Shown one piece after another: positions 24,129 through 34,751 of a DNA stretch of 64,000 bases. Each line of letters starts with the position of its first letter. The stretch's first letter is position 1. Under the pieces are notes generated by a model. The model ran no database searches, was not told where the DNA came from, and saw only the letters and a list, made by a program, of their open reading frames with translations. The position numbers were made by a program, and so were the translations under genes. The DNA comes from Pogona vitticeps. Its lineage: Eukaryota; Chordata; Lepidosauria; Squamata; Agamidae. The stretch spans positions 19,267,501 through 19,331,500 of the forward strand of contig NC_135789.1 in assembly GCF_051106095.1 (NCBI RefSeq), in the 5' to 3' direction.

Positions 24129-24427
24129 TGGATCCCCAGCCTAGGATCTGGTCTGCCCTTCCCTCTCCTCCACCCAGAGCCACTGAACCAAGAGCTTCTG
24201 AAGAGCCCCCTTCAAACACCAGAGACTGGGGGGAGGCTCAGGATGGCAGGCCAGGCATCTCGGAGGGGGGGAGAGGGTCCCCGTCACCCCCAGCTGACCC
24301 CCCTCTTCTCCAACAAAGCCCCATTTCTGGACCTTCTCGTGTCCCCCTCTTTGCTCGGAAGGAAGCTCTGGCTCTTTCTGAGCAAGTTGAAAGATTGCAA
24401 GAAGCCTTCCTCCTTGCAGAAGGGAGG
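24129..24427 (+). CDS. Candidate host exon, function unknown
   Basis: An open segment lies between an acceptor-like CCCTTTCTTGCAG and a consensus donor GG-GTGAGT at 24428, and ends exactly on a codon boundary. The conceptual peptide is Pro/Ser-rich, then has a helical, coiled-coil-like end (ARKEALALSEQVERLQEAF). It matches no family I recognise. It could equally be chance in a GC-rich block; other frames are open too. Confidence 0.25.
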
Positions 24428-24433
24428 GTGAGT

Positions 24434-24502
<69 letters not shown>

Positions 24503-24510
24503 GGGGGGGG
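24434..24510. repeat. (TC)n-(TG)n-(AG)n compound microsatellite
   Basis: Successive TC, TG and AG dinucleotide runs, then a G run. Starts just after the candidate splice donor. Confidence 0.95.
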
Positions 24511-24512
24511 CT

Positions 24513-24890
24513 CAGCCTGACTGTTAACTGCCTCTCACTTTGCAGAGAAACAGAACCTCTTGTGACCTTATTCTTACATCAAAGGATTCTGTCCTATGGC
24601 TTGGGAGGTTAGGAGAATTCTGTGAACTGCAGTCAAAGAAAGCGAATAAATCAAGCTATGCTTTGTTTATGATGAGCTTGCTCAAGGCAAGACAGGCCGG
24701 CGCTTCCTCCCTGAAGGCACACTGAGAAATCCAACTCCCAACCTCTGCAGACTGATAGGCAGTTAATAGTCAAGCTGAGCCTTCAACTGTTCAGGATGGA
24801 TTTCCCTGTTAGGTGAAGAGGAAGGTTGAAGGTGGGCTATATGACCTGTTGACAGCTATGGTGTCATAGTGGATAGAGTTTCAAATCATC
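24513..24890 (+). repeat. Unclassified inverted-repeat element, third copy
   Basis: The left part GACTGTTAACTGCCTCTCAC followed by TTTGCAGAGAAACAGAACC matches the units at 5215-6190. The right end carries the reverse complement of their first block (GGTTGAAGGTGGGCTATATG, then TGTCATAGTGGATAGAG). So the element is bounded, at least in part, by long inverted repeats. Confidence 0.6.
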
Positions 24891-26545
24891 TCTCAAATCA
24901 TCTTCACAGAATATGTCTGACTCCATCTTACATTTCTCTGACTAAATATCTCATCATCATGACAGGGGTCAACAACATCCCAAGACATTTCAGGGAGCTG
25001 GGGCCATGATGTCCCCAAAAGGCAAATGTTTTCCCCCAAAGGTGCTGTGCCCTCAACCACTTGGGTGTTCTTGTTGTCAGAGATACAGAAGTAGTCCAGG
25101 TTGGGATGTGGGGTTTTTAAATCCTTCCTTGGCCTGGTGGGTCAGACTAGAGGACCTCTGGGATCGCCCTCCAGTGACTCTGAATCTTGTTTTTCTGCAA
25201 GAACCTGGCCATCAACCTCCACAGCCGCCTCCGAATCAGCCTCCGGTGAGTGAAACCTCTCCTGGAAATACCGAGCAGAACCATCATGGGAGAAAAGGAA
25301 GGGAAATGGGGGGACTCAGAGGAGCAGTAAAGCAGGGAGTGGCGCTCAAAGTGACCAGTCGGGCCTTTCAAGGAACCGCACTCCTTTCCCCCGTTGAGAT
25401 CCATTTCCACATCAGACATTTCAAACCAAGTTTGGTATGAGATAACCGCTTCAAGTGTAGATCGATAGATAAAACTTTATTACGGTCAAAGACCAGCCAC
25501 AAATAAAAGATCAAAATATGTAAGTATACAGAGGTATACAAAAATATTGGGATCAAATGCAAATACTTGGTTCTGAGGTGAACAATAACAGCATCAAAAG
25601 TGTAGTAATATCACATTTCATTTCTCCAACTTTAATTCTGCCAAGTATCCACATATCTTATATGGGGTTTCACCCTTGAGTTCCTGCTCCTGCCTACAAA
25701 CCCAATAAATGGTAATCCATCCAAGTCTTTGTAAGGGTGCAGGTGGGGTCCCCCCACCCGCAGCCCAGGCCCCACTGTTCCCTCATTTGTTCACTTTTTG
25801 ACAAGGGCTCTCTACCATTCTGCCAAACTTCCCAACCCTTGGAGCAGGACGAGAGTGGAACCAGTCACCTTGGAGGTTGGGGAGGGCTCCAACCCTGGAG
25901 CCTTCAAGAGGAACTGAGATCCTTACCTGGCAGATCTGCTTGATTTTCCTGCCTTGAGATGGGGGTGGGGGGTTGATCTTGATGGCCTCGGAGGCCCTTC
26001 CAACTTCACTTTTCTAGGATTCCCCTTTCATCCCAAACAGGAAAAGGTAATGGTGCAATTGACGTCTGTCCTTTGACTTTTTCCATTCCAGCAGCTATCA
26101 GAAATGGGAAAAAAATGAATTCCTTATAGGGAGGTTTTGCCATGGGCAATTTTTTGCCATTTTGAGGGCCTCTGGCAATCCCTGGGACCTACCAGCATTC
26201 CAAATATATGTATTTAAAGGAAACTCTTTTGATTCATATCTTTGTATGTACAAAGGATGCAAGGGAGTCTTTTTGGATAAACCTCCCCCCATCTTTGCAA
26301 GAAGACTGTTTAGGGGGGAGCATTTTTGGAAATGGCTTGTGCCCCTCCAAGGCCCTGGGGTGGTCCCCTGCATCTCCTTGATCACTGGAAGTTCTATCCC
26401 TCCCCCCATGCCAAAGATCTTTTGAAAATGGCTCACCAATCGGCAGGATACGCAAAGCAGTGGGGATGAGCTCTTTTTAAAAAATGCTGGTCAGTTGGGG
26501 GCATCTGTCAGACACAACGGTGGGCAGGGCCCAAGGCTGTGAAAT
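24891..26545. other. Mostly unannotated; one tiny exon candidate and a LINE-like tail
   Basis: A 44-bp segment at 25202-25245 lies between TTTTTCTGCAAG and GTGAGTGAA and would join in phase to the candidate exon at 24129-24427. Support is weak. GATAAAACTTTATTACGGTC near 25465 resembles a minus-strand LINE/SINE tail. Nothing else is recognisable. Confidence 0.3.
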
Positions 26546-26549
26546 AAAA

Positions 26550-26594
26550 TGTTATTGTTGTTTAGTCGTTAAGTCCTGTCCGACTTTTCATGAC
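26550..26594 (-). mobile_element. Bov-B 3' end, left piece
   Basis: TTGTTGTTTAGTCGTTAAGT and TCCGACTTTTCATGAC are the Bov-B 3' end on the minus strand. The sequence resumes at 32732 after the gypsy insertion, with ATGAC repeated at both junctions. Confidence 0.88.
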
Positions 26595-27074
26595 TGTCAC
26601 ATACAGCACTGATGGTACCTGTCTGTCATGGGTTTGGAGGGAAAGTTCCATCCTATGGGGAGTGGAAGGCGGGACATCAGGGGGGAGGAGCTGTACTGTA
26701 TATATATTTGGAGCTGGTGTGGAGAAGTGAAGTTGGAGTCTGTGTGTCAGACTGGGTACAACTGTTTGTCAGTTAGTACATACCTGATAGGTTCAGGTTT
26801 CTATCTAGGTAGCCAGAACTGATAGGTTCAGGGTCTGTGCGTTACCTTAAAGTGTTCAGTGGGAACCAATCTGTTGTGGGTGTATGATTGGGACTATGCC
26901 ACGTTCCAGTATCCTATTTACCTGATCCTTTTATTTACCCTGTTTGTTGTTTCAATAAACCTTGTTCTTTTGTTTATTAAAATCCATTCCTGGTCTGTGT
27001 GACTCCTTATAGGGAATGGTTGGTGGCAGCATAACTACAGTGTGGGATACTCCAGTAGGTCTGGGGTTGTCACA
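26595..27074 (+). repeat. 5' LTR of the Gmr1-like element
   Basis: 480 bp with TG...CA ends, a CTGTATATATATTTGG promoter-like box near 26695 and AATAAACC polyadenylation signal near 26955. Position-by-position comparison with the 3' LTR shows about one difference (GATGG/GGTGG near the start). Confidence 0.95.
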
Positions 27075-27513
27075 TTGATTGGTGTCCAGCGTGTGGGATA
27101 CGACTGGTCCAGTTGTCCAGTGGTCCAGCAAAGCCTTGGCAAGTGTGCCCAGAGCAAGGGGGGTCTAGTCAGGGAAAATCTGAGGGCGCGTAGGTAATCT
27201 TCTAGGCTTACCTCACGGGGAGGTAGGCTAGTGGAAGAACGTGCAAACTCAGATTGGGGGGACTAGATTAGGGAGCTCTGAGGCAACCCGTTTTGGCGGG
27301 AAAGGGCTGAGGCAAAGCTGCGTGAAGTAACAGTGATCTAGCCTGTCTGCTGAGAGGCCTAGCAGAGGGGGTGGATTCTGCCTGGCAACAGTTGCAAGTT
27401 GGTGCTGGAGGGACAGCAGCAGTCTATAGAAGGCTGTTTCTGAGGCAAAAGGAAAAAAGTCGTCGTTTTATTTTGAGGCGTGACTTTTGAAGGCAGCCTG
27501 TTCTGGGGGGATT

Positions 27514-28866
27514 ATGCCCTTGACTCGAAGCCAAATGGCAGAAATGGGGGAAGTGAGAGAACCACAGGGAGACCAAGGTTCTGAGGAGGAATTTGGCTCA
27601 GTGCAGGATGAGAGCACGGGAGAACTGACCTCAGAACTCAGAAAAATGCTCCTAGCCCAACAGCATGAGCTGAGGGTGAGGGAAATGGAGGAAAGGGAAA
27701 GGGAGAAACAAAGACAATTCGAATTAGAGAGAGAGAGAATGGAAAGAGAAGAAAGATTGGAGAGAGAGAGGATGGCGTTTGAGTTAAGAAAATTGGAAAT
27801 GATGAACCAGAACAATAATAACAATAGAGATTCTGAGGTGGGCCAATTGTCTAAAACTGACTTGAAGAAATTCCCTGTGTACAACAAGGGAGATTGCCCT
27901 GAGGTGTTCTTTTCCCTCATGGAAAGAGCGTTTGTGGACTTCTCAGTAAGGGAAACTGAGAAGATGACCATTATGCGATCTTTAATCAGTGGCAGCCTGG
28001 CAGAAGTCTATGCAGAGATGCCAGTGGAACTGCTGAAGGACTTCGCTGAGTTTAAAAAACTGGTGTTTGCCCGGCATGGGATAAATGCGGAACAGCTGAG
28101 GCAAAAATTCAGGTCACTCACAAAAAAAACAGAGCAGACTTTTACCCAAGTGGGGGCCCAACTGGTGAGGTTGCTAGAGAAATGGCTGTCTCAGGAGGGG
28201 ACAGAGACCTTCCAGCAGCTCAAAGACCTGATAGCGCTGGAACAATTTTATTCAGTCCTGCATGGGGAACTAAAGTTCCAGGTGAGGGAGAGGAAACCGA
28301 AATCGGTGACAGAAGCGGCAGAGATCGCAGATTTTATTTACCAAATAAGGAAGCCCTTAGGTGCTGAGGGGAAATCTGTGGGTAAGCCCAAAGAAACCTA
28401 CAGCAGGTACTCTCAGGAACCAGGGAAAAACCAGCAAGGGGGAGGGGCCCATGTTGAAGGGAAGCCCTCGGATATGAAACCACCAAGACCTCAGATTTTG
28501 GAGGGAAAACCAAAACCAGATGAGAAAGACTCCAAGTACAGCAGAAAATGTTACTTCTGTCAAGGAAAGGGCCATCTAATCTCAGAGTGTGAGAAATTAA
28601 AGCAGCTAAAGGGAAATTTGCCTCATGATTTGACTGGAACCAAGCCAAAAGCTGTGTTCTGTGTCCAGAAAGAGCAAAGCTCCTTGCCATTGAGGGAGCC
28701 TGTTGCCATGGCTACTCACTCTGGACCAGTTACATCTGCTGATCAGGCTGGGGAAAATGGTCCTCTTGTGGAGGTCAAGCGCTGCTTACTCGTTAGGACA
28801 GATTCGCAATTGTTTGAGACCGCAGGGGTGGACGTAGGAATACTTGACCATCAGTATAGGGGCTAA
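27514..28866 (+). CDS. gag-like region of the Gmr1-like element
   Basis: Encodes a nucleocapsid/capsid-type protein for particle assembly. It has an acidic N-terminus, a strongly charged helical segment rich in Glu, Arg and Met (about residues 50-115), a capsid-like central part and one CCHC zinc knuckle (CYFCQGKGHLISEC) about residue 350. Protease-like sequence begins near the end. The open frame in front could start slightly upstream at 27487; I choose the methionine context around 27511-27514. Confidence 0.8.
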   Translation: MPLTRSQMAEMGEVREPQGDQGSEEEFGSVQDESTGELTSELRKMLLAQQHELRVREMEEREREKQRQFELERERMEREERLERERMAFELRKLEMMNQNNNNNRDSEVGQLSKTDLKKFPVYNKGDCPEVFFSLMERAFVDFSVRETEKMTIMRSLISGSLAEVYAEMPVELLKDFAEFKKLVFARHGINAEQLRQKFRSLTKKTEQTFTQVGAQLVRLLEKWLSQEGTETFQQLKDLIALEQFYSVLHGELKFQVRERKPKSVTEAAEIADFIYQIRKPLGAEGKSVGKPKETYSRYSQEPGKNQQGGGAHVEGKPSDMKPPRPQILEGKPKPDEKDSKYSRKCYFCQGKGHLISECEKLKQLKGNLPHDLTGTKPKAVFCVQKEQSSLPLREPVAMATHSGPVTSADQAGENGPLVEVKRCLLVRTDSQLFETAGVDVGILDHQYRG

Positions 28867-28883
28867 GGGATACTTGTTCCCAG

Positions 28884-31800
28884 GTGACCCTGTGCCATCC
28901 AGACATTATTCCTAGGAAGTATATAATCCCAAATGAGAGCCTGAAGGTGGCAGGGATTGAGGGGCAGGTGATCTCACTGCCAGTAGCTGAGGTACCTGTG
29001 AGCTTTCAAGGCTGGAGGGGAGTTTGGCGGCTAGCGATTTCATCGACTCTGCCAGCAGCCGTGCTCGTGGGAAATGACCTGGCTGAACATGTGAAATGGG
29101 TGCTAGTGATTACATGTTCACAAGCTACCACGGGGACAGTTCAGGGGGGTACTGAAGAGCCCGAGGCTGAAGCAGATGAGGGTAGTCCCGAAGCTGTGGC
29201 AGAAACCTTAACCACAGACAGCAAATTTGGCCAAGAGCAAAAGGCAGACGCCACTCTCCGAAAGTGTTTTGAAAAGGTGACAGACACCCAGCTAACACCT
29301 GAAACCCCAGCGAGATTTCACGAGGAAAAGGGAATTTTATATAGAGAGACCCTGATGAATATCTCAAAAGGGGGAGATGGGATCAGAAGTCAGCTAGTGG
29401 TACCTGAAAAGTATCGCCCCATGATCTTACAACGGGGACACTCTGACATGTTTGCTGCACACTTAGGGGTGAACAAAACACAGCAGAGAATCACACAAAA
29501 TTTTTACTGGCCTGAAGTAGGGAAGCAGATCAAGGAGTTCTGTAAACAATGTGATGTGTGTCAGAGGCAGGGGAATAACCGTGACAGGACCAAAGCGAAG
29601 TTGTGCCCTTTGCCTGTGATTGACACCCCGTTCAAATGTATAGGAGTGGATATTGTGGGATCTTTGCCCAAGGCCACAAAGAGGGGGAACCGGTTCATTC
29701 TCACCATTGTGGACCATGCCACGAGGTACCCCGAAGCCATTCCCTTGACTAACATCGAAACTAACACAGTGGCAGATGCCTTGGTGGGGTATATGTCCAG
29801 GATGGGATTTGCCTCAGAAATAATCACAGATTTGGGCACATCGTTTACATCAAAGCTCATGAAACGGTTATGGCAAATCTGTGGAATTAAACACAAGGAA
29901 ACCACTGCCTATCACCCCGAAAGTAATGGGTTAACGGAGAAGTTCAATGGGACTCTAATGCGCATGATTAGGGCTTACTTGGCAGAGAATCCAAACAATT
30001 GGGACCAGAAGCTGCAATCCCTGTTGTTTGCTTATCGATCAGTGCCCCAAGCCAGTACCGGGTTCAGTCCGTTTGAACTTTTGTTTGGGAGAAAAGTAAA
30101 AGGCCCACTTGATTTAATCAAACAAAATTGGGAGCAGATCACCCAGGATGACCCACAAGATGTTGTGACGTATATAGACACTTTAATGAATGACCTGAAG
30201 AGAAACCTAGAGCTAGCAGCAGAAAACCTGCAAGCTCAGAAGGTCAGACAGAAAACCTGGTATGACCAGAAAGCCAGGGAGAGGCACTTTAACCCAGGGG
30301 AGGAAGTGCTTTGGCTTAGGCCCTGCAAAGAGAACAAACTGCAGCTCAAATGGGCAGGACCATACAGGGTCATTTCCAAGATGTCGGATCTGAACTACCT
30401 TATAGAACAGGAGGAACACCAAGCACGGAGGGTGGTACATGTGAATGCCCTGAAACCCTACTACAGAGGGGAACAGAGGGTTTTATTTGCCATAAAAGCA
30501 GCTGAGAGTGAGGAAGCTGAATTACCCTTCTGGGAGGGTAGAGGGGAAGTGAAATACAACCCAGATGAGGTGAAGATCAGTCCTGCACTCACCCAAGACC
30601 AGCAGCAAGAACTAAAAGTGCTGCTCACTAAATATCATAAGGTTTTTTCAAATGAGCCGGGGATAGTGAAGGGAGTGATGCATCGGATCCACACAGGGGA
30701 TGCACCCCCGCAAGCAGTATCCCCATACCGAGTGACGGGACCCTATAGGGACAAGGTGCGGAAGGAGCTGGACGAGATGCTTAGGGAGAACATAATCGTC
30801 CCCTCTTCTAGTCCTTGGTCCTCTCCGATAGTCCTGGTGGACAAGCCTGATGGGAGCATTAGATTTTGTGTAGATTACCGGAAATTAAACCGCGTAACCA
30901 CTCCTGATGCCTACCCAATGCCCAGGCTAGACAACCTGATTGAAACCATAGGGGGTTGTCGGTTCATTTCATCGTTGGACCTAGTAAAGGGTTACTGGCA
31001 ATTAAGGATTGATCCCAGGGATCAGGAAAAGACCGCATTTTGCAGCCCTTTCGGTCTATATGAGTTTAGAGTCCTTAGTTTTGGTCTCAGAAATGCACCA
31101 GCCACATTCCAAAGGCTGATGGACCAGACCTTAGCAGGGCTCAGTGACTTTACTGTGGCCTACATTGACGATATAGGGATCTTCAGCAATACCTGGGAAG
31201 ATCACCTGAAACACCTGGAGATAGTGCTGCAGAGGTTGAGTGCAGCAGGGCTAACAATAAAGGCAAGCAAGTGTCAGCTGGGTAGCCCAGAAATAAAATA
31301 CTTGGGTCACATAGTAGGGGGAGGAGTGATCAAACCCCTAGAGGCCAAGATAGAAGCCGTTCGTGATTGGCCCAGACCCAACACCAAGAAAAAAGTCAAA
31401 TCATTTCTTGGGTTGGTGGGCTACTACAGAAAGTTCATCCCAAGGTTTAGCGAGATGGCGACTCCGCTGACCGATCTGACACGGAAGAAGACTGATGACC
31501 GCATCCCGTGGACCAGCAACTGTGAGGAGGCGTTCCGGAGGTTGAAGGAGGCGCTCATCCATTATCCAGTGCTGCATGCTCCCGACTTCGACCGGGAGTT
31601 CATCATCTACACCGATGCGTCTAACAGCGGGGTAGGAGCAGTTCTTTGCCAGGAGGATGAAAATGGTGACCAGCATCCAGTGTCCTACCTGAGTAGGAAA
31701 CTCCAGAAAGGTGAGAGACATTTGGCAACCGTGGAAAAGGAGTGCCTGGCCATAGTATACGCGATTCAGAAGGCCAAACCTTACATCTGGGGAAGACATT

Positions 31801-31973
31801 TTGTTCTGTGCACTGACCACTCACCACTGCAGTGGTTAAAGACAATGAAAACCCATAATAGTAAACTTATGAGGTGGGCTTTAAACCTGCAAGATTTTGA
31901 CTTTGAAGTGAAGGTGGTCGGAGGGTCAATGAACTGTGTTGCTGACGCCTTGTCAAGAAGACCCGACGAGTGA
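28884..31973 (+). CDS. pol region (integrase, RT, RNase H) of the Gmr1-like element
   Basis: A frame of about 1029 codons. Domains in order: end of a retropepsin-like segment (AVLVGNDL, about residue 60) and the integrase HHCC finger (HSDMFAAH...CKQCDVCQR, about 190-235). The integrase catalytic core follows (VDIV, ITDLGTSF, HPESNGLTEKFNG), then an integrase C-terminal segment (LKWAGPYRVI). Reverse transcriptase comes next (FCVDYRKLN, FGLRNAPATFQRLMD, AYIDDIGIFSNT), then RNase H (IYTDASNSGVGAVL...CTDHSPL...ADALSRR). The integrase-first order is the notable point. Confidence 0.95.
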   Translation: MTLCHPDIIPRKYIIPNESLKVAGIEGQVISLPVAEVPVSFQGWRGVWRLAISSTLPAAVLVGNDLAEHVKWVLVITCSQATTGTVQGGTEEPEAEADEGSPEAVAETLTTDSKFGQEQKADATLRKCFEKVTDTQLTPETPARFHEEKGILYRETLMNISKGGDGIRSQLVVPEKYRPMILQRGHSDMFAAHLGVNKTQQRITQNFYWPEVGKQIKEFCKQCDVCQRQGNNRDRTKAKLCPLPVIDTPFKCIGVDIVGSLPKATKRGNRFILTIVDHATRYPEAIPLTNIETNTVADALVGYMSRMGFASEIITDLGTSFTSKLMKRLWQICGIKHKETTAYHPESNGLTEKFNGTLMRMIRAYLAENPNNWDQKLQSLLFAYRSVPQASTGFSPFELLFGRKVKGPLDLIKQNWEQITQDDPQDVVTYIDTLMNDLKRNLELAAENLQAQKVRQKTWYDQKARERHFNPGEEVLWLRPCKENKLQLKWAGPYRVISKMSDLNYLIEQEEHQARRVVHVNALKPYYRGEQRVLFAIKAAESEEAELPFWEGRGEVKYNPDEVKISPALTQDQQQELKVLLTKYHKVFSNEPGIVKGVMHRIHTGDAPPQAVSPYRVTGPYRDKVRKELDEMLRENIIVPSSSPWSSPIVLVDKPDGSIRFCVDYRKLNRVTTPDAYPMPRLDNLIETIGGCRFISSLDLVKGYWQLRIDPRDQEKTAFCSPFGLYEFRVLSFGLRNAPATFQRLMDQTLAGLSDFTVAYIDDIGIFSNTWEDHLKHLEIVLQRLSAAGLTIKASKCQLGSPEIKYLGHIVGGGVIKPLEAKIEAVRDWPRPNTKKKVKSFLGLVGYYRKFIPRFSEMATPLTDLTRKKTDDRIPWTSNCEEAFRRLKEALIHYPVLHAPDFDREFIIYTDASNSGVGAVLCQEDENGDQHPVSYLSRKLQKGERHLATVEKECLAIVYAIQKAKPYIWGRHFVLCTDHSPLQWLKTMKTHNSKLMRWALNLQDFDFEVKVVGGSMNCVADALSRRPDE

Positions 31974-32187
31974 AGACGGCGAAGAAACCATGGACTATGT
32001 ATATTTTGGTGACCAAAAGTTAAATGTACCTGTTTATTGAACAGGCTTGGTTTGTATTAATAAAGGTAACTTAATGTATTGCAAATATTAATGTTTAAAT
32101 GCATAAGTGATATGTTTGACCTAGAGTGAGTAAGTATGGGATATGGGATTGTGTTATAATGTATAACTGTTTTGTGTTTTGATCCTG

Positions 32188-32235
32188 GTTGTTTTTTTGG
32201 AGAAAAGCACTTTAGCTTTCCCCCCGCAAAACAAC
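32188..32235 (+). promoter_or_regulatory. Stem-loop upstream of gypsy polypurine tract
   Basis: Arms GTTGTTTTTTTGGAGAAAAG-C and GCTTTCCCCCCGCAAAACAA-C can form about 16 Watson-Crick pairs plus one G-U across 21 positions, around a loop ACTTTA. It lies just before the polypurine tract at 32240-32251. Same position and similar loop in the copy at 20029-20074. Confidence 0.6.
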
Positions 32236-32251
32236 TTATAAAGAGGGGAGG

Positions 32252-32731
32252 TGTCACATACAGCACTGGTGGTACCTGTCTGTCATGGGTTTGGAGGGAA
32301 AGTTCCATCCTATGGGGAGTGGAAGGCGGGACATCAGGGGGGAGGAGCTGTACTGTATATATATTTGGAGCTGGTGTGGAGAAGTGAAGTTGGAGTCTGT
32401 GTGTCAGACTGGGTACAACTGTTTGTCAGTTAGTACATACCTGATAGGTTCAGGTTTCTATCTAGGTAGCCAGAACTGATAGGTTCAGGGTCTGTGCGTT
32501 ACCTTAAAGTGTTCAGTGGGAACCAATCTGTTGTGGGTGTATGATTGGGACTATGCCACGTTCCAGTATCCTATTTACCTGATCCTTTTATTTACCCTGT
32601 TTGTTGTTTCAATAAACCTTGTTCTTTTGTTTATTAAAATCCATTCCTGGTCTGTGTGACTCCTTATAGGGAATGGTTGGTGGCAGCATAACTACAGTGT
32701 GGGATACTCCAGTAGGTCTGGGGTTGTCACA
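32252..32731 (+). repeat. 3' LTR of the Gmr1-like element
   Basis: 480 bp, following the polypurine tract, and practically identical to the 5' LTR. Followed by the ATGAC target duplicate. Confidence 0.95.
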
Positions 32732-33247
32732 ATGACCGCATGAACCAGAGCACACCAGGCCCTCCTGTGTTCCACTGCCTCCTGGGGTTGGGTCAAATTC
32801 ATGTTGGTCGCTTCGATTACACTATCCATCCATCTCGTCTTCTGTCATCACCTTCTCATCTTGCCTTCTCATTTTCCTAACATCAGGGTCTTTTCCAGGG
32901 AGTCTTCTCTTCTTATGAGATGACCAAAGTATTAGAACTTCAGCATCAAGATCTGTCCTTCCAGTGAGCACTCAGGGTTGATTTCCTTCAGAATAAATAG
33001 GTTTGTTCTCCTTGCAGTCCAGGGAACTCTCAAGAGTCTCCTCCAGCACCACAGTTCAAAAGCATCAATTCTTCAGCAGTCAGCTTTCTTTATGGTCCAG
33101 CTCTCACTTCCATACATCACGACAGGAAAAACCATAGCTTTGACTAGGCAGACTTTTGTTGGCAAGGTGGTCTCTGCTTTTTAAGATGCTGTCAAGGTTT
33201 GTCATCGCTTTCCTCCCAAGAAGCAGGCATCTTTTAATTTCATGGTG
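32732..33247 (-). mobile_element. Bov-B 3' fragment, right piece
   Basis: Continuation of the Bov-B copy interrupted by the gypsy element. On the minus strand it encodes the C-terminal region with the motifs GKTIALTRQTF-complement and the SLEKTL-type block. Several bases have decayed compared with the copy at 10 kb. It ends abruptly at 33247. Confidence 0.88.
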
Positions 33248-34751
33248 CTGTCACCATGGGGATGGTAGGAACTGAATGTAGAATCTATTCATATGGTCCA
33301 AAGTCTGCAGGAGAGAAAGGCTAATAGGAACACCTGGCGAGGAGGAGCTTCATTGTGGAGAAGCTAGCAGCTCTTGGGAACAGCTCCCGGGGGAAGCTAG
33401 AACCGATTTGGCCTGGGATTCCCCTAGGAATGGGGGAATCGAAGGGGAGGTCAGGAGAGACCTTTCTGTAGCAGTTGTGTGAGCCGTAGAAGTTTGAAGA
33501 CTGGGCAGCAACTCGATTTTTCTTTCTTCTGGAAATTCACATGAGCACGGACCGAAGACAGGCGCCATTTTTGGCAATCAGCCACGACAACTCCGTCGCC
33601 GAGAGTAAGAGAACAAGAAACACGGCGAAAACATATAACAACAAGTAAGTGGAAGCCCTTGTTCTATGAAAAACCCCATTAAAATGAAGAACAAGCGATT
33701 GTGAAAATTTACGACCGAAAAGAGATAAGGAGCGGCGTATTCAGCATGCCAGCTTGTGTTCAAGCTGATTCAAGGTCAAATTGATTTAAGGGAACAGCAA
33801 GACAGGAATAGCTCGTGCTTTATTAAGGAAAAAACTCCCGGAGAATCACTGGGCAGGCTTTGAGAGAATAAAACTTGCTGTAAGCTGTTCACTTTGGACC
33901 TTTTCTCCATCTGGACATATATTCTTTTCTGTGTGGGAAACTGATCTTTGTGGATAATCCATTTTGCGGGACTTTGACTGGGAAACTGCGTTGGCCCCCC
34001 TGTTTGGGGGAGGAGAGGTAAGCCTTTGGAAGTAAAAGAAAAGGGAGGGAACAGACTCTGAGCTGTGAACTGTGAACTGAGAGCCGTACGGTTTGAACTG
34101 AACTGAGGACTTTTGATAAATGGCATTCTGATAACACAGCCCTACAGGGTGATGGTAAAAATAAACTTTGAGAAGAGAGGGGAAACAGAGCCGGTCTGGA
34201 GCTTGGCGACGAGAGGATTGGAAGTGGCATACAAAATCTGGACAAGGATAGGTCTTGGATTGCAGAAACACTTGAGAGATTTATGTTTTAAATCCCATTT
34301 CTTGCCTGAGTTTGCCTCCTATTTTCTGTTAATATTGTAATAGTTATAATGTAATGTATTGGATTGGGGGTTGATTTATATATTGTGTGCGTTTGGGCAA
34401 GGGGGAGAGGGAATTCCGAGTGAGGGATGGAATAATAGAAACTGAAAAGCATTCTATATATATACAGATCAGATATACTGGAAAAATGGAACCCCTCCCT
34501 GAGAAAACTGGAGATCAATGATTAGAGTGGAAGGTTTCCTTTCAGATGACAATGTTTTTTTTTTGTATTTTGTATTTTTTATTTTTTATAAGGGATAACA
34601 AAAAGGAAAAGGGAATTGGGATTGATGAGGAAGAGGGGAGACAATAACATACTTTCATCCATTCTGTACCTATTGCCATATCAAGATATTAAATTATTCT
34701 ATTTACTCTTTTCTGCCTTCTAGATTCAGTTCGCCTTTCAATATGTACTGT

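Larger units (their letters stand above)
26595..32731 (+). mobile_element. Gmr1-like Ty3/gypsy LTR retrotransposon, young
   Basis: Two 480-bp LTRs (26595-27074, 32252-32731), starting TGTCACATACAGCAC and ending GGGTTGTCACA, look identical except for about one base. They are flanked by ATGAC. Parts: gag-like frame, protease-like segment around the gag-pol boundary, integrase, reverse transcriptase, RNase H, stem-loop and polypurine tract (AAAGAGGGGAGG). Integrase precedes reverse transcriptase, which marks the Gmr1 group of deuterostome gypsy elements. The element looks nearly whole. With gag and pol in separate frames, as gypsy elements often have, I cannot tell whether it is fully competent. 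The insertion is very recent. Confidence 0.95.

Noticed and set aside
23625-24431. 268-codon open frame as a host gene
   Set aside because: GC-rich stretch with open frames on both strands, no domain, and splice-like signals inside it; only the 24129-24427 segment was kept as a weak candidate.
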